This document shows, one piece after another, positions 11,085 to 20,640 of a stretch of 64,000 bases of DNA. The stretch lies in NCBI GenBank assembly GCA_947683625.1, contig CANTUR010000892.1, forward strand, positions 248,001-312,000, written 5' to 3'. A program made the position numbers and the translations under genes. The notes beneath the pieces were generated by a model. It saw only the letters and a list, made by a program, of their open reading frames with translations, ran no database searches and was not told the origin of the DNA. The DNA comes from Mallotus nudiflorus. Taxonomy: Eukaryota; Streptophyta; Magnoliopsida; Malpighiales; Euphorbiaceae. Within the stretch, counting starts at the first letter, position 1; every line of letters begins with the position of its first letter.

Positions 11085-12950
11085 ACGCAATGAAAATGAT
11101 ACAAAATTACATAATAAAAAAACACAACACAATCTCATCATCAACAGTAGATTTAAGATGCACCTCTAACATAAAAACCTCCACCTCCACCTTCCCATCT
11201 TTATCTCTTCTTTTATACACCTTTCGAATGTCATCAAGAAAATCACCATCATCTGAATCATTGTTATTAGACTTAGAAAACTCACTTTCAGATGCAACCT
11301 ATTTACCCTATTAAAAAAAAGAATACATTAGGTTTCTGTTCAGTATCTCACACCAAAAAAAAAAAAAAATTCAAATCTTAAACTTACTTTATCACTAACG
11401 TCCTCCATACGAAAAATTCCAACTTTTTCCATGACAAAATTCAGAGTATTAAAAAGATAATCAAACATTTCATTCACAAAAAACTTTAAAGCAGCCAATT
11501 CATTTGACAAACTCTCTTATCTCTCACAAAGATTTTTCAAAACATCACCAGACGTAGCAGTATTCTCTTCATTCTTAGAAGAATCAGAATGCTCCAATTT
11601 ACTATTTTCCTTATCAAACATATCTCCCAAAATTAATACCTCTTTCTCATGAGGAGTGGGATAAATTCTTTTCACCTTTACCTAAAAAAAACATAAACTA
11701 TTAACATTAAAAATAATAAAAAATAAAATAAAAACATAAAATATACTAAAAAAAAACTTTACCTTCTTTGAAGAACCTTTGAAAATAGACCTCTTCAACA
11801 CGTTGTAACTTAAAGATAAATTACATCCCTAACTCAGAATTCAAGGAATTTTTCCAGGATTATGAAAACAAAGGTTTGCAATCCCAAAATAATAATACTC
11901 ATAAAACCAAACTTGTAAAGCATAGGGAAAACCATTTAATCTATAAAACAAAACATTAATTTTATTTTCCCCCACTTTCCTTTTCGTACAATCCAAAGTC
12001 ACATAAAAAACATCTTTTCCCCACGGGTACTCATTAAACGTACCACTCTTAACAACATCAAAAGTTCTCTTACTCACCATTTTATCCAAAGAAGAACTTA
12101 ACAAAAACATTGCAATAAAAAAATGACAGTAGCTTAATGGAGTCTTCATCATTCTCCGAACACTTTGAGAGAAAAAATTCATAGACAGACTGCTTGTTCA
12201 CTTTCTTTAAGCCATCAAAATATGTCCTCAATTACCTATTCTCTTAAATACAAATAGTAGAAGCATCATAATCACCCACATAATTCAACCCAGTGACTAC
12301 AACAAATTCTTCAATCCCATATTTCAATCTCCTACCCCAAACATTAAACCAAAACTTATACTGGTTTGATTGCTTCAATTCTCTTAATAGAAGAGAATGA
12401 ATCAGTTGACATTGCACCTCAAATTTGGGTAAATCTAAAAAATAACCAAAACATGCATTTTGGAATAAATTCAATTAATTATTATTTAACACATTCTTAA
12501 TCATGTTAATGACACCATAACTCAAAGTGCAACTTATTTTTGTAGTGAAATAATCATCAGGGCTTAACAGAGGATCCTAGTCCTATAAAAATAAAAACCT
12601 AATCAGAAACGAAAAAAAACAAAACAATACAAAAAAATCAATTAAAAAATAAATTACTTTCACATTGTCACTAATAGAAAAACGAACTTTACCAGAAGAA
12701 GGAATTTCACCACCATCAACTTTCATTTTCTTCTTCCTTTTCTCCTCTTTTGAATGATAATCTTTCCTCTTACTACTAGAACCACCTTCTTTTTCAAAAG
12801 GAGGAACCTTCTTATATTGACGCTTTTATCACGTTTACAAACGTGTTTCTTCACCATTTGTTCTCCACAAGCTTTTTCTTCCTTTAAGTTAGGATTTTTA
12901 GATTTTGAAATCTTTTTTTTCTTAACTGCACTGCCTCTGGTTTCCACCAT
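11085..12950 (-). pseudogene. DUF1985-domain gene of a MULE (multi-exon, decayed)
   Basis: Minus-strand gene starting at the Met at 12950 (MVETRGSAVKKKKISKSK...), a lysine-rich N-terminus with one frameshift near 12815 before continuing KEGGSSSKRKDYHSKEEKRK and GGEIPSSGKVRFSISDNVK. The DUF1985 domain lies at about 12560-11840: TKISCTLSYGVINMIKNV, ACFGYFLDLPKFEVQCQLIH, GIEEFVVVTGLNYVGD, then SGTFNEYPWGKDVFYVTL and GFPYALQVWFYEYYYFG. Downstream exons give EKEVLILGDMFDKENSKLEH... and NELAALKFFVNEMFDYLFNT... (about 11690-11395, with a GT after DVSDK) and an acidic tail near 11310-11100. No Ulp1 (C48) peptidase domain follows. DUF1985 genes travel in plant MULEs, usually with a transposase. Function unknown; stops present. 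Confidence 0.8.
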
Positions 12951-13099
12951 TATATAAATTAAAAAACCACTAGAAGAATGAAAAAGGAAGAAGGGAAACA
13001 AGTGACTCTTAGAAGAACACAAAGCAACTACTCTCTCAATAGTTAACTTCAAAATATGAGCAAAAACCAATCAAAAATGAAAAAAGAAAATGGAAGAGC

Positions 13100-13548
13100 A
13101 GAAGAAGAAAGAGTGCGGGAATGCATGGGTGCAATTCAGTAAATAAAAGTGACACGCATGTAAATAAAAAGTGTTAAAATTAGTAATTTAAAAAAAGTTT
13201 GGATATTTTAGTAAATAAAATAAAAAAGTGTCTATTTCTGTAAAAATCTCTATATTTTATGCATATTTGTTTACTAATTTCTTTTAATGATTTAATATTA
13301 ACTTGTTCCTTTTAATTTAATTGTAGATACAGATACTGGTGGATAAAAAGGAAAGTAAAGCTAGCTCCAAAAGATATTGTTTCAATTGTTATATCTCTAT
13401 TCACTTTATAATATAGTATTTTATTTATATATTTACTCATTCACTCTGCTACTCTAGAATATTTTTTAATTATTCACTATTTCCAACTTATTTTATTCAC
13501 TCTTAATTTTATAATGTTTTATTCATCCATTATACAGTTTTTAATAAA
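13100..13548. other. Border between the MULE and the hAT element
   Basis: AT-rich, no coding sequence. The part near 13140-13255 (runs such as gtaaataaaa and ctgtaaaaatctc) resembles the ends of MULEs that carry DUF1985 genes, but no partner inverted repeat was found on the left side of the transposase. Confidence 0.35.
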
Positions 13549-15585
13549 ATGGCAAGTAAATTAGAAGAAGTGGTAAATCACAATCAAATTATTGATTTAG
13601 ATAATATTATGAATAATTTAAAAAATGATTATCCAAAACAAGAAAATCAAGTAATTTGTGTTATCAAATGCTTCACTACAAGTGGAAGGAGAAAAATTCC
13701 AATCACAATATGATATTTTAGAAATGCATTTCAAGAGGCAATATAATGTTGATGGTACCTACTACATAATTTGTAATTATTATAGCCAGCATTACAAATG
13801 TAAAGTTGGGGGTGATTATGACACATTTAGAAGACAATTGGTAAACAACCACCCAACATAAATTGGTGTTAAAAATAAACAAACTCAAATAAACATCCTA
13901 TTTTTCGTCTCAGTTGTAAAGTTATGAACAAAACAAAATAGAATTAGTTAGAATGATCCAGTATGTAACATTTATCTCTTAGTTTTTGTGAAAAGATAAA
14001 ATTTGTTAATTATTATAAAAAAAAGCATTAAATCCATCGGTTAAACTTGTGCTTAAAAATATTTTCAAAATTTATTTTATTTAATTTATATAAACAAGAA
14101 AAAAAAATTATACAAATTATTTATAAACTTTAATGGAAGTGTCCGCATTTATAATAATATTTGGAGTGATCATTAGCAAAATCATCCATATATAGGCATT
14201 ACATGTCATTGGAATGGTAGTGAATGGTTATTACAAAAAAGATTATTATATTTACAGTTTTTGATTATTGGCATACCGTTGATTATATTTTTAAAACATT
14301 CAAAATATTTTAGAAGAATATAGATAAATAAAAAAATTTTCAATTTTTTTGATAATGCGGCTACAAATACCGCATCAATTAATGAATTCCAAACTCTTTA
14401 TCAATCAAATGTTAAAGGTAAATTTTTTCATGTTAGATGTCCATGTCATGTTTTAAATTTATGTGTACAAAACAGTTTAAAATCTTTAGATTTGCTCCTG
14501 TCTCTTATTAAAAAAGAAATTTCATTTTTATGGAAACATCTACAAGTTATGAAATAATGGGAAAGATTTTTTTAAAAAAATAGTAAAAGTTCAAAAAAAA
14601 AAATCCAGTAGATGTTCAAACTTGTTGGAATTCAACTTCTGAATTACTAAATAGTCATATAGATATAGTGATTTGTTGTGCATATTATTTCTAATAATGT
14701 GTCAAACTAATTTTTATCCATAAAATTAGAAAGTTTATACTAAACTTTTAGATATTTTAAAAGTTTTTAATGATACAATATTTGTTTTAAGTGATCTTTA
14801 TTAGCTTATATCTCACTTATTATTAATTGAATACATTAATATTGGTGGTGCATTATAAGAAAATAATTTTTATTAATGATACTAAAATGACTAAATTATT
14901 TTAAATTTATTCCATTAATCTTGTTGCTTGTATTTTTTTTTATCCTAAATCTAAAATAGATGGCTTAAATAATTATTTAAGTGTATATTATTGATGTTTA
15001 TATCTTATAGATGGTAATAAAATTGATATTGATTTAATAATTAATAATGTTAAAAGGAAAATATTGGAATTATTTAATGACTGTAAAGATTATATTAATA
15101 TTTATATTTCTCGTTCTATATCTTGTAATTTTTCTATTTCTTCTACTTTTCCTACCAATCAAGTTTAACATGACCAAATAAAAATTAGTATGGCTAATCA
15201 TGTCTTGATGCAAAGACAAAAGATTTCAAGAATTATCCGGTTCATATCCTAAACTTGACATTTATCTAACAATTACTATTGGGTTTGGTGATAACAAACA
15301 AGTAAAGATTTTCCCATTCTCAAGTGGTGGAGTCAACACCAAAATACATTTCTGATCCTTGCACAAATTGCTAAACAAAATTTTTAATTTCGGTCTCAAT
15401 AGTTACTATGGAACAAATATTTAGTGTAGGATGAAGTATTTTTGATAAAATCATATCTTCAATGGCCCTATAATCATTAGAGACACGAAAATGCATTGAT
15501 GATTGGACAAAAGCAGCATTAACATTACAATAAAAAATGGTTATACCAACATTTTGTAAGTGACATATCTAGCAAATGTCATTGT
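13549..15585 (+). pseudogene. hAT-family transposase pseudogene
   Basis: Begins at an ATG (MASKLEEVVNHNQIIDLDNI). A BED-type zinc finger follows at about 13740-13860 (YYIICNYYSQHYKCK ... HP), with its second Cys replaced by Tyr. The RNase H-like core is recognisable in shifted frames: near 14150-14290 (HPYIGITCHWNG-like, YWHTVDYIFKTFK), and at 14350-14490 the typical hAT stretch DNAATNTASINEFQ, then FHVRCPCHVLNLCVQNSLKS. The C-terminal dimerisation region is at about 15310-15530 (LKWWSQHQNTFLILAQIAKQ, then remnants ending IDDWTKAALTL in a composite reading). Many stops and frameshifts make it a dead copy. Terminal inverted repeats and the 8-bp TSD were not located. Confidence 0.85.
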
Positions 15586-16040
15586 AATTAAATAAAATCA
15601 TATTTGAAGGATGTTTTAAATAAATGTTACTATAAGTATTATCAATTACAATGTTTTTCTCATTAAATTGACATTTAATGCAAACTGTTGTTAAAATTTG
15701 AAATTTTGCAACTCTTACTACACTTATTTGTAGTTTTGGTTTATCCTTTTTTTTTTCTTAAAAAAAAAATAAAAATAAAAATTTATGCCTTTTTTTTTAT
15801 CTCTAGAATAGTTTATCATGTTTTTAAAATTTTTACTCAATATTTATTTATCTCTTGGTGATTAAAATAGAAAAGAACTCTTATCTTTTATTTATTGTTA
15901 TATTTATCACTTTATTTTTTATATTGTTAGAATAAAAACCCTTTATAAAAATTAATAATATATTTCAATAGCCTTTCATTTTCTCCACAAAGAGGTGCCC
16001 AAACATAAAACCAACCCATTTTGTATCTTGGTGGGTAAAC
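15586..16040. other. AT-rich stretch; 3' side abuts the RPL27A copy
   Basis: No gene is seen in 15586-15990. The last 50 bases before 16041 may be the 5' leader of the RPL27A copy. Confidence 0.5.
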
Positions 16041-16139
16041 ATGACAACATGATTCAAGAAGAACAAGGAGAAGCATGGCCATATGAGTGCCAGTCATGGT
16101 ATGCAAGAAAAATGTTCTCATAATTGATGACATTTAGTT
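16041..16139 (+). pseudogene. RPL27A: Ribosomal protein L27a (uL15) pseudogene, 5' part
   Basis: The ATG at 16041 opens MTT-stop-FKKNKEKHGHMSASHG, matching the conserved start of plant cytosolic 60S protein L27a. Codon 4 is TGA where Arg is expected, as a CGA to TGA change would give. After residue 20 about 75 codons are missing. The reading then resumes in another frame as KKNVLIIDDI-stop, matching the conserved segment that precedes the C-terminal FKVLGKG motif. A MULE interrupts the copy right here (9-bp TSD 16131-16139). The rest of the C-terminus lies at 56268-56400. The protein normally sits in the large ribosomal subunit. This copy cannot encode it: it has an internal deletion, stops and a 40 kb interruption. 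Confidence 0.85.
16131..16139. other. Left target-site duplication of MULE1
   Basis: catttagtt, matching tatttagtt at 56259-56267 in 8 of 9 bases. Nine bases is the Mutator superfamily length. Both copies fall on the same point of the RPL27A reading. Confidence 0.85.
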
Positions 16140-16268
16140 GGGAAAAGGTGCATTTAGGCCTCTAATGTTTAGACCATGGACCACTTGGCCCCTCAAAATT
16201 TTTTTTGAACCAAAGGGGCTCCTAACATTGCATTAGATAGTCCAAGCACACACAAATTAACTTCAACG
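16140..16268 (+). repeat. Left terminal inverted repeat of MULE1
   Basis: The complement of 56258-56130 matches with roughly 85-90 percent identity by eye, including landmarks such as aggcc(t/c)ctaatgttt and gctcctaacattgcattaga. Confidence 0.9.
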
Positions 16269-17500
16269 TTACAAAAAATATGTTTAGGTCATTATTATCT
16301 AGCTTTGAATGTTAATTGCTTCTAAAGCGTCATCATCTTCTCCAATTCCAAACACTTTAAACCCACCATCTTCAAACCAAAGAATTCAAAAGCCAATCAA
16401 TGCATTTATAGGTCTATCCAACATAACTCAAACCAAAACCAAAAGCAGAAGTTGCCATTAAAATACTTTACAACAACTCAATTTAATTCACACCATACCT
16501 ATAAAATAAAAATAAAAATAAAATAATCATAAAAATGTCTCACTTTTGTCTCTTATTTTCTTTTCTTCTTCTTCTTCTTCTTCATCTCCTCTCAATCCCT
16601 TCACCTTCACTTCAAAATAACGTCACTATTTTCACTATGTCAAACTCTTCATGTCTTCTGACCCAGAATAAGCTCCTCCTCTCTCCCAACTTTTTTGTTA
16701 ATTTTTATTTAGAAAAATGGAAATTTTACCTGTTATTCAACAAATCACAGCCCTGCAATTTTGGCTTGTTTCTTATTCAATAAATCACAGCCCTGTAGCA
16801 GATCTTGCAATATCGCTGCCATGTATAGAAATTGCTATGGCTGCTTTGGGAATGCTCAACATTATCATAATTGGTCTTGAAATTGATGCTTATAAGAGAA
16901 TAAGATTTGCGATTGTTATTGCAATTGATGCTTTGGGAATGCTCTGATCTAGCTGATTTGGCTAGTATGAATCACAAGATTTGCGAGAGAACATATGCTT
17001 TAAATGCTCCTAGAAACACCATTGCTGCAATTTGCCTTCAATTCATTGCTCCAAAATATTATTGGATTTAGTGTAAGAGTGGTGATGCTAGTTTCATATC
17101 TAAGCCACGCCTGTAAGGCCTTTCAATTTTAGGCAATAAAGTTATAGTCCATATGGATGTGCACTAGCCATAGTAGTGCCATTTGCATAAATTTTTTTAT
17201 GTTCTAGTTTACAGCAAATTAAATTACTACTGAATCAATATATTATATGCAAGATGTTTAAACTTAAAAAGGTTCCATTTCTGCTAAATTATCACCTTCA
17301 ATGTTTTGCATAAAATCACATTCATTTACGCATCAAGAATTATTACTGGTAAAGTAGTAGCAGCAACAAAAACTATTGAGATAATGGGTAAGTAAGAAAA
17401 TAATTATTTATGTCCTAAAACCTTTATCATTAGGCAAAATTGTATAAGCCTGTAACAGTACATATTTACATTGTATTGAAAATCTCTACCTTATAAAATT
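16269..17500 (+). other. MULE1 interior, left part; possible captured sequence
   Basis: An ATG at 16535 opens a leucine-rich, signal-peptide-like start (MSHFCLLFSFLLLLLLHLLS) of an 82-codon reading with no family match. Further short readings follow near 16717-16947 and 16965-17100 (for example YALNAPRNTIAAICLQFIAP). Two copies of attcaa(c/t)aaatcacagccctg lie near 16735 and 16775. I do not recognise a gene. It may be a captured and decayed host fragment. Confidence 0.3.
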
Positions 17501-17532
17501 TCCTTAGGTGCTAATTCAAGTGTTTTCTTTAA

Positions 17533-17830
17533 TCAACATCTACTCAAGTTGGAAATGACATTATTGAAGATATCTTCAATGTAGCAAATATTAACCACCC
17601 ATAGGATGATCAAAACTAAACTCCTCTTCAGCCATGCTAAGCAAATCTTGAAATGAAGGCTGATTCAAGTAGGATTTTAACACTAGAAATCTCTTTTTAT
17701 AGGTCTCACCAACGTAAACTGCTATGAATCCTTTTGGAGCATCTGAAGAAGTTAGAAAAACTTTACATGCACCAATCGTTGATGGGTAGAAAATCTGCTT
17801 AGAAATAACACTAGGCATGCGAATACCCAT
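17533..17830 (-). pseudogene. SAUR (small auxin-up RNA) gene captured in MULE1, frameshifted
   Basis: The Met at 17830 starts MGIRMPSVISKQIF, the classic SAUR N-terminus. The SAUR core follows: DAPKGFIAVYVGETYKKRFL, VLKSYLNQPSFQDLLSMAEE and EFSFDHPMGG. A stop comes directly after MGG. In the next frame the expected tail continues (ICYIEDIFNNVISNLSRC, stop at 17533), so a single-base shift has separated the last 20 or so residues. Total length would be about 100 residues, normal for a SAUR. SAURs are small auxin-induced proteins that promote cell expansion, in part by inhibiting PP2C.D phosphatases. The gene lies inside MULE1 and keeps its upstream DNA, so it was probably captured from a host locus. 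Confidence 0.88.
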
Positions 17831-17960
17831 TTTTTATTTTCTTGAGAAGTGAATGATAAGAAGATGGATTATAGCTGGATTTTTTTAATCTAGAGAATGT
17901 GAATGATTGAATTATTTGTGAACGTTGCCTCATTAGTGTAATTATATAGATGAAATCATT
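17831..17960 (-). promoter_or_regulatory. SAUR 5' leader and TATA-like region
   Basis: On the minus strand a tctatataatt box (about 17943-17953) lies some 115 bases upstream of the SAUR start. The A-rich leader between (tcattcacttctcaagaaaa just before the ATG) looks like leaders of intact SAUR genes. This suggests that genomic DNA with promoter was captured, not a cDNA. Confidence 0.5.
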
Positions 17961-18198
17961 TATAGGAAAATCATGGAAATTTTGACTTATCCTTAAGAAT
18001 CATGTGATACTGTCTTTTTAGGTCATAACTCGTAAGGGCATCACATGGTTTTGTCCTCCACACAGCTAAACAAGGGGCTAGGGAATTCATAACCATCATA
18101 TTTTGTGTTAAAAAATGACATGGCCCACAATTGCTGTGACCAACAAACATTGGAAATGGATGGTTGAGTATGAATGTTAAAGAAGGAAACATAATGGA

Positions 18199-18504
18199 TT
18201 AATTAGCACTTTGTATTAAAGACAAGCTTTTATAAACCTCGTCATTTAAAAAACCAAGCTTTTGTGTCTCTGAAGCCTTAAGTGCATGTCCACTGCCACT
18301 GCCATTTGCTTTTATAGCTTGATCCTTAGCCTCCTTAGCCAATTTAGATTTCTTTGCAGTAATAATAACTTGGGTTTCACTTATTGAAGAATCTACAACT
18401 TGTGTGGAAATTGAAGAAGAATTAGGTGTAAGGTGTGACAAGAAGCTTAATAACGAGATTGCAAAATAAATTGGTAGCCATTTATTTATGGCTTTGGGTT
18501 TCAA
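18199..18504 (-). CDS. Hypothetical 101-residue reading with signal-like N-terminus
   Basis: An open reading of 101 codons inside MULE1, upstream of the SAUR and on the same strand. It has a hydrophobic stretch near the start (WLPIYFAISLLSFLSHL), then a Ser/Thr- and Lys-rich part (QVIITAKKSKLAKEAKDQAI) and a Gly/Ser patch. I recognise no family. It could be part of the captured host segment or chance; no independent support for expression. Confidence 0.25.
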   Translation of the reverse strand: MKPKAINKWLPIYFAISLLSFLSHLTPNSSSISTQVVDSSISETQVIITAKKSKLAKEAKDQAIKANGSGSGHALKASETQKLGFLNDEVYKSLSLIQSAN

Positions 18505-18547
18505 GCATTTAGGATTAGAGCAGATAATGATGGCTAAATGTTTTTTT

Positions 18548-18627
18548 AACGTTGGGAGTTAAAGATAGGTTAATTTATGTGTTCTTGGGCTATCTAATGT
18601 AACATTAGGAGCCCCTTTGGTTTAAGC
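18548..18627 (-). repeat. Internal partial copy of the MULE1 right terminal repeat
   Basis: It matches 56120-56200 in direct orientation (ttaaagata(g/a)gttaattt, cttgggctatctaatg, aggagccc(c/t)ttttggtt) and the inverse of the inner left repeat. It breaks off at 18627, before the outermost third, where LINE sequence begins. Confidence 0.85.
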
Positions 18628-19300
18628 TGTCCCCCAACCTAATCAACAAGAAAGATTCTATAACTCTATATGCAGCCCCCTCTATTTTAAAGGAATTGGG
18701 CATTGAAGAAATCTTTTTGAACCTTATCAACTTGAAGCCACCCTTACCACTTGCAACCAAACCCGTGCAATCTCTATTAAAACCTTGCTAGGGCCATCCA
18801 CTCAACCTTAACCTCATAGAAGCCCAACTCAAATCCCCCACCACCATTACACCGAACTCACTTAAGATTAACAAACGCAAATAGATGTCCATACTACCCC
18901 TTGTAAAGTTTTTGGACTTACCATCTTTGACATCAAAACACCTCTAACCCGACCTAATCAGATCTCCATTTGGAATTGGTGAAAAATTAAAATTTTATCT
19001 AGCCTTTCCCCTTAGATGTCACAAACTATCATTGGCTACCATTTTAACACATCTCTATAGAACAACTAATGAATATGTCCTTTAATCTTTATTGATTTGA
19101 AAATCTTTCTCCCTTGTTCAGGCAGTCAGCCTTTCTTTTGTACCTAATGCTTCTCCTACCTCCATCATACCTAACTCTACCTACATACCAAACTAACCCC
19201 CCTAAACAACTCTAGACCCCACCTCATCCAAACCAACATCAAATAGTTAGTGAGATAAGGCAATTGCTAACCCACCTTAAACTCTAAATTGAAACCCAAC
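18628..19300 (+). mobile_element. LINE fragment, first piece (end of ORF1 and linker)
   Basis: Collinear with 58141-58796 of the longer LINE copy: both start gctg(t/a)ccccc-like, then gaaagattc(t/c)ataactctat, and end near gaaacccaac. It corresponds to the C-terminal part of ORF1 and the inter-ORF region. Stops are frequent. It continues at 55471 after element A. Its 5' junction with the terminal repeat at 18627 has no A-tail or obvious TSD. Confidence 0.85.
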
Positions 19301-20244
19301 TGTAAGCACCTAATTTCGGGATAGTTGAATATGGTTACGATAAAGGACTCCAATGATGAAATTTATTACAAATGGGTCTGTGGACATTGATTTTTCAACC
19401 TTAAGGCTTAATTGCATTTTTAAGGACTTAATTGTATTATTTTCTTTAGGGACCTAATTGTAAGGTTTGGATTCTTTCAAGGATTATTTAGTAATTAAAA
19501 GTTGTGAGTAGTTATGGATTGCATCAGCAAGCCAATAAATAATAAAAGGGTTATAGTTGATCAAAATCATCAATCAACAATAAAAGGATGGCAACTGGTA
19601 AAAAATTGCATGTAGTTATAGATTGTAGCATTGTATGTGAGCAATGAAAAGGTTGTAGCTAATCAAAATTTGTAAGCAATTATGGATTGCAATATCAAGG
19701 TAAGCAACAAAAGAGTTATAGTTAATTAAAATCATTGATAAGCAATTAAAGGATTGTAACTAAAGCAAAAGTCATGAGTAGTTACGGATTGCAGCTTTAA
19801 AGGTGGATAATGAAAGGGTTGTAACCATTTAAAACTTGCAATAATTATATATTACTATAGCATAAAGTCTATATCGTGGAATGAAAAAAGCAAAATTGCA
19901 CAATTTAGTGCTATAGACAAAAGCTCTGTAACATGTCAGGTAAGTATATTAACTCTTTGCTTTGAAATTGTGTGCTTATTTACTTTGTCACAATTTCTTA
20001 AGTAAACAATGATAAAGGGAAGCAACTATAAGCACCCAATTTTAGGATTATTGAGTGTGGATGTGATAGAGGACTCCAATGATGAAAATTTATTACAAAT
20101 AGGTTTATGGACATTGATTTTTTAACCTCAAGGCTTAATTCCATTTTTTTAAGGACTTAATTGTATTATTTCTTTAGGGACCTAATTGTAAGGTTTGGAT
20201 TCTTTCAAGGATCATTAGGTAATTAAAAGTTAAAAAAAAGAGTA

Positions 20245-20380
20245 GATCACCAATCAGAGTTATGTAATTCCGATCGAAATTACATGTTTCTGATTGGAAA
20301 TATGTAATTCCAACCAGAATTACACATTTCAATCAGAAATACACAATTCCAGTTGGAATTGCACACCTCTGACTAGTTAT
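20245..20380. repeat. Dyad array in LTR A
   Basis: Six or so units of about 20 bases with a near-palindromic core like aattccgatcgaaatt or aattccagttggaatt. The counterpart in the 3' LTR is at about 49515-49610. Confidence 0.75.
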
Positions 20381-20578
20381 CCGTCCAAAATTTTAATTAT
20401 TTAAAAATTTTGAAAATATTTTTCTTAATGATTTGATTGGGTAAAAATAAATAATTTGAAAAAGAAAAGGATAAAATAATCCTGATAAATCAAGATTGAT
20501 TTATTAGGTTGTTATAAATAAAATTTTAAAAATAAAATATTCATCCCATATAATTATCAAATCACATAAAATCTTTAT

Positions 20579-20640
20579 CTCCTGTGATTATCAAATCACA
20601 GGAGGTTAGCCTCTAGGTTTATAAAAAGCATATAAATTTT
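20579..20640 (+). promoter_or_regulatory. Hairpin plus TATA box of LTR A
   Basis: A perfect 11-bp stem (ctcctgtgatt, loop atca, aatcacaggag; 20579-20604) lies just upstream of ttataaaaag (20619-20628), the likely U3 TATA box. The 3' LTR keeps both (about 49736-49785) with one stem mismatch. T- and A-runs follow, the probable start of R. Confidence 0.55.

Noticed and set aside
15927..16133. 68-codon minus-strand reading opposite the RPL27A start
   Set aside because: Shadow of the plus-strand L27a N-terminus. Composition gives no family, and the plus strand explains the sequence.
16535..16783. Possible secreted peptide gene (hydrophobic N-terminus)
   Set aside because: The reading soon becomes low-complexity and AT-driven and has no known family. 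Kept only as part of the MULE1 interior.
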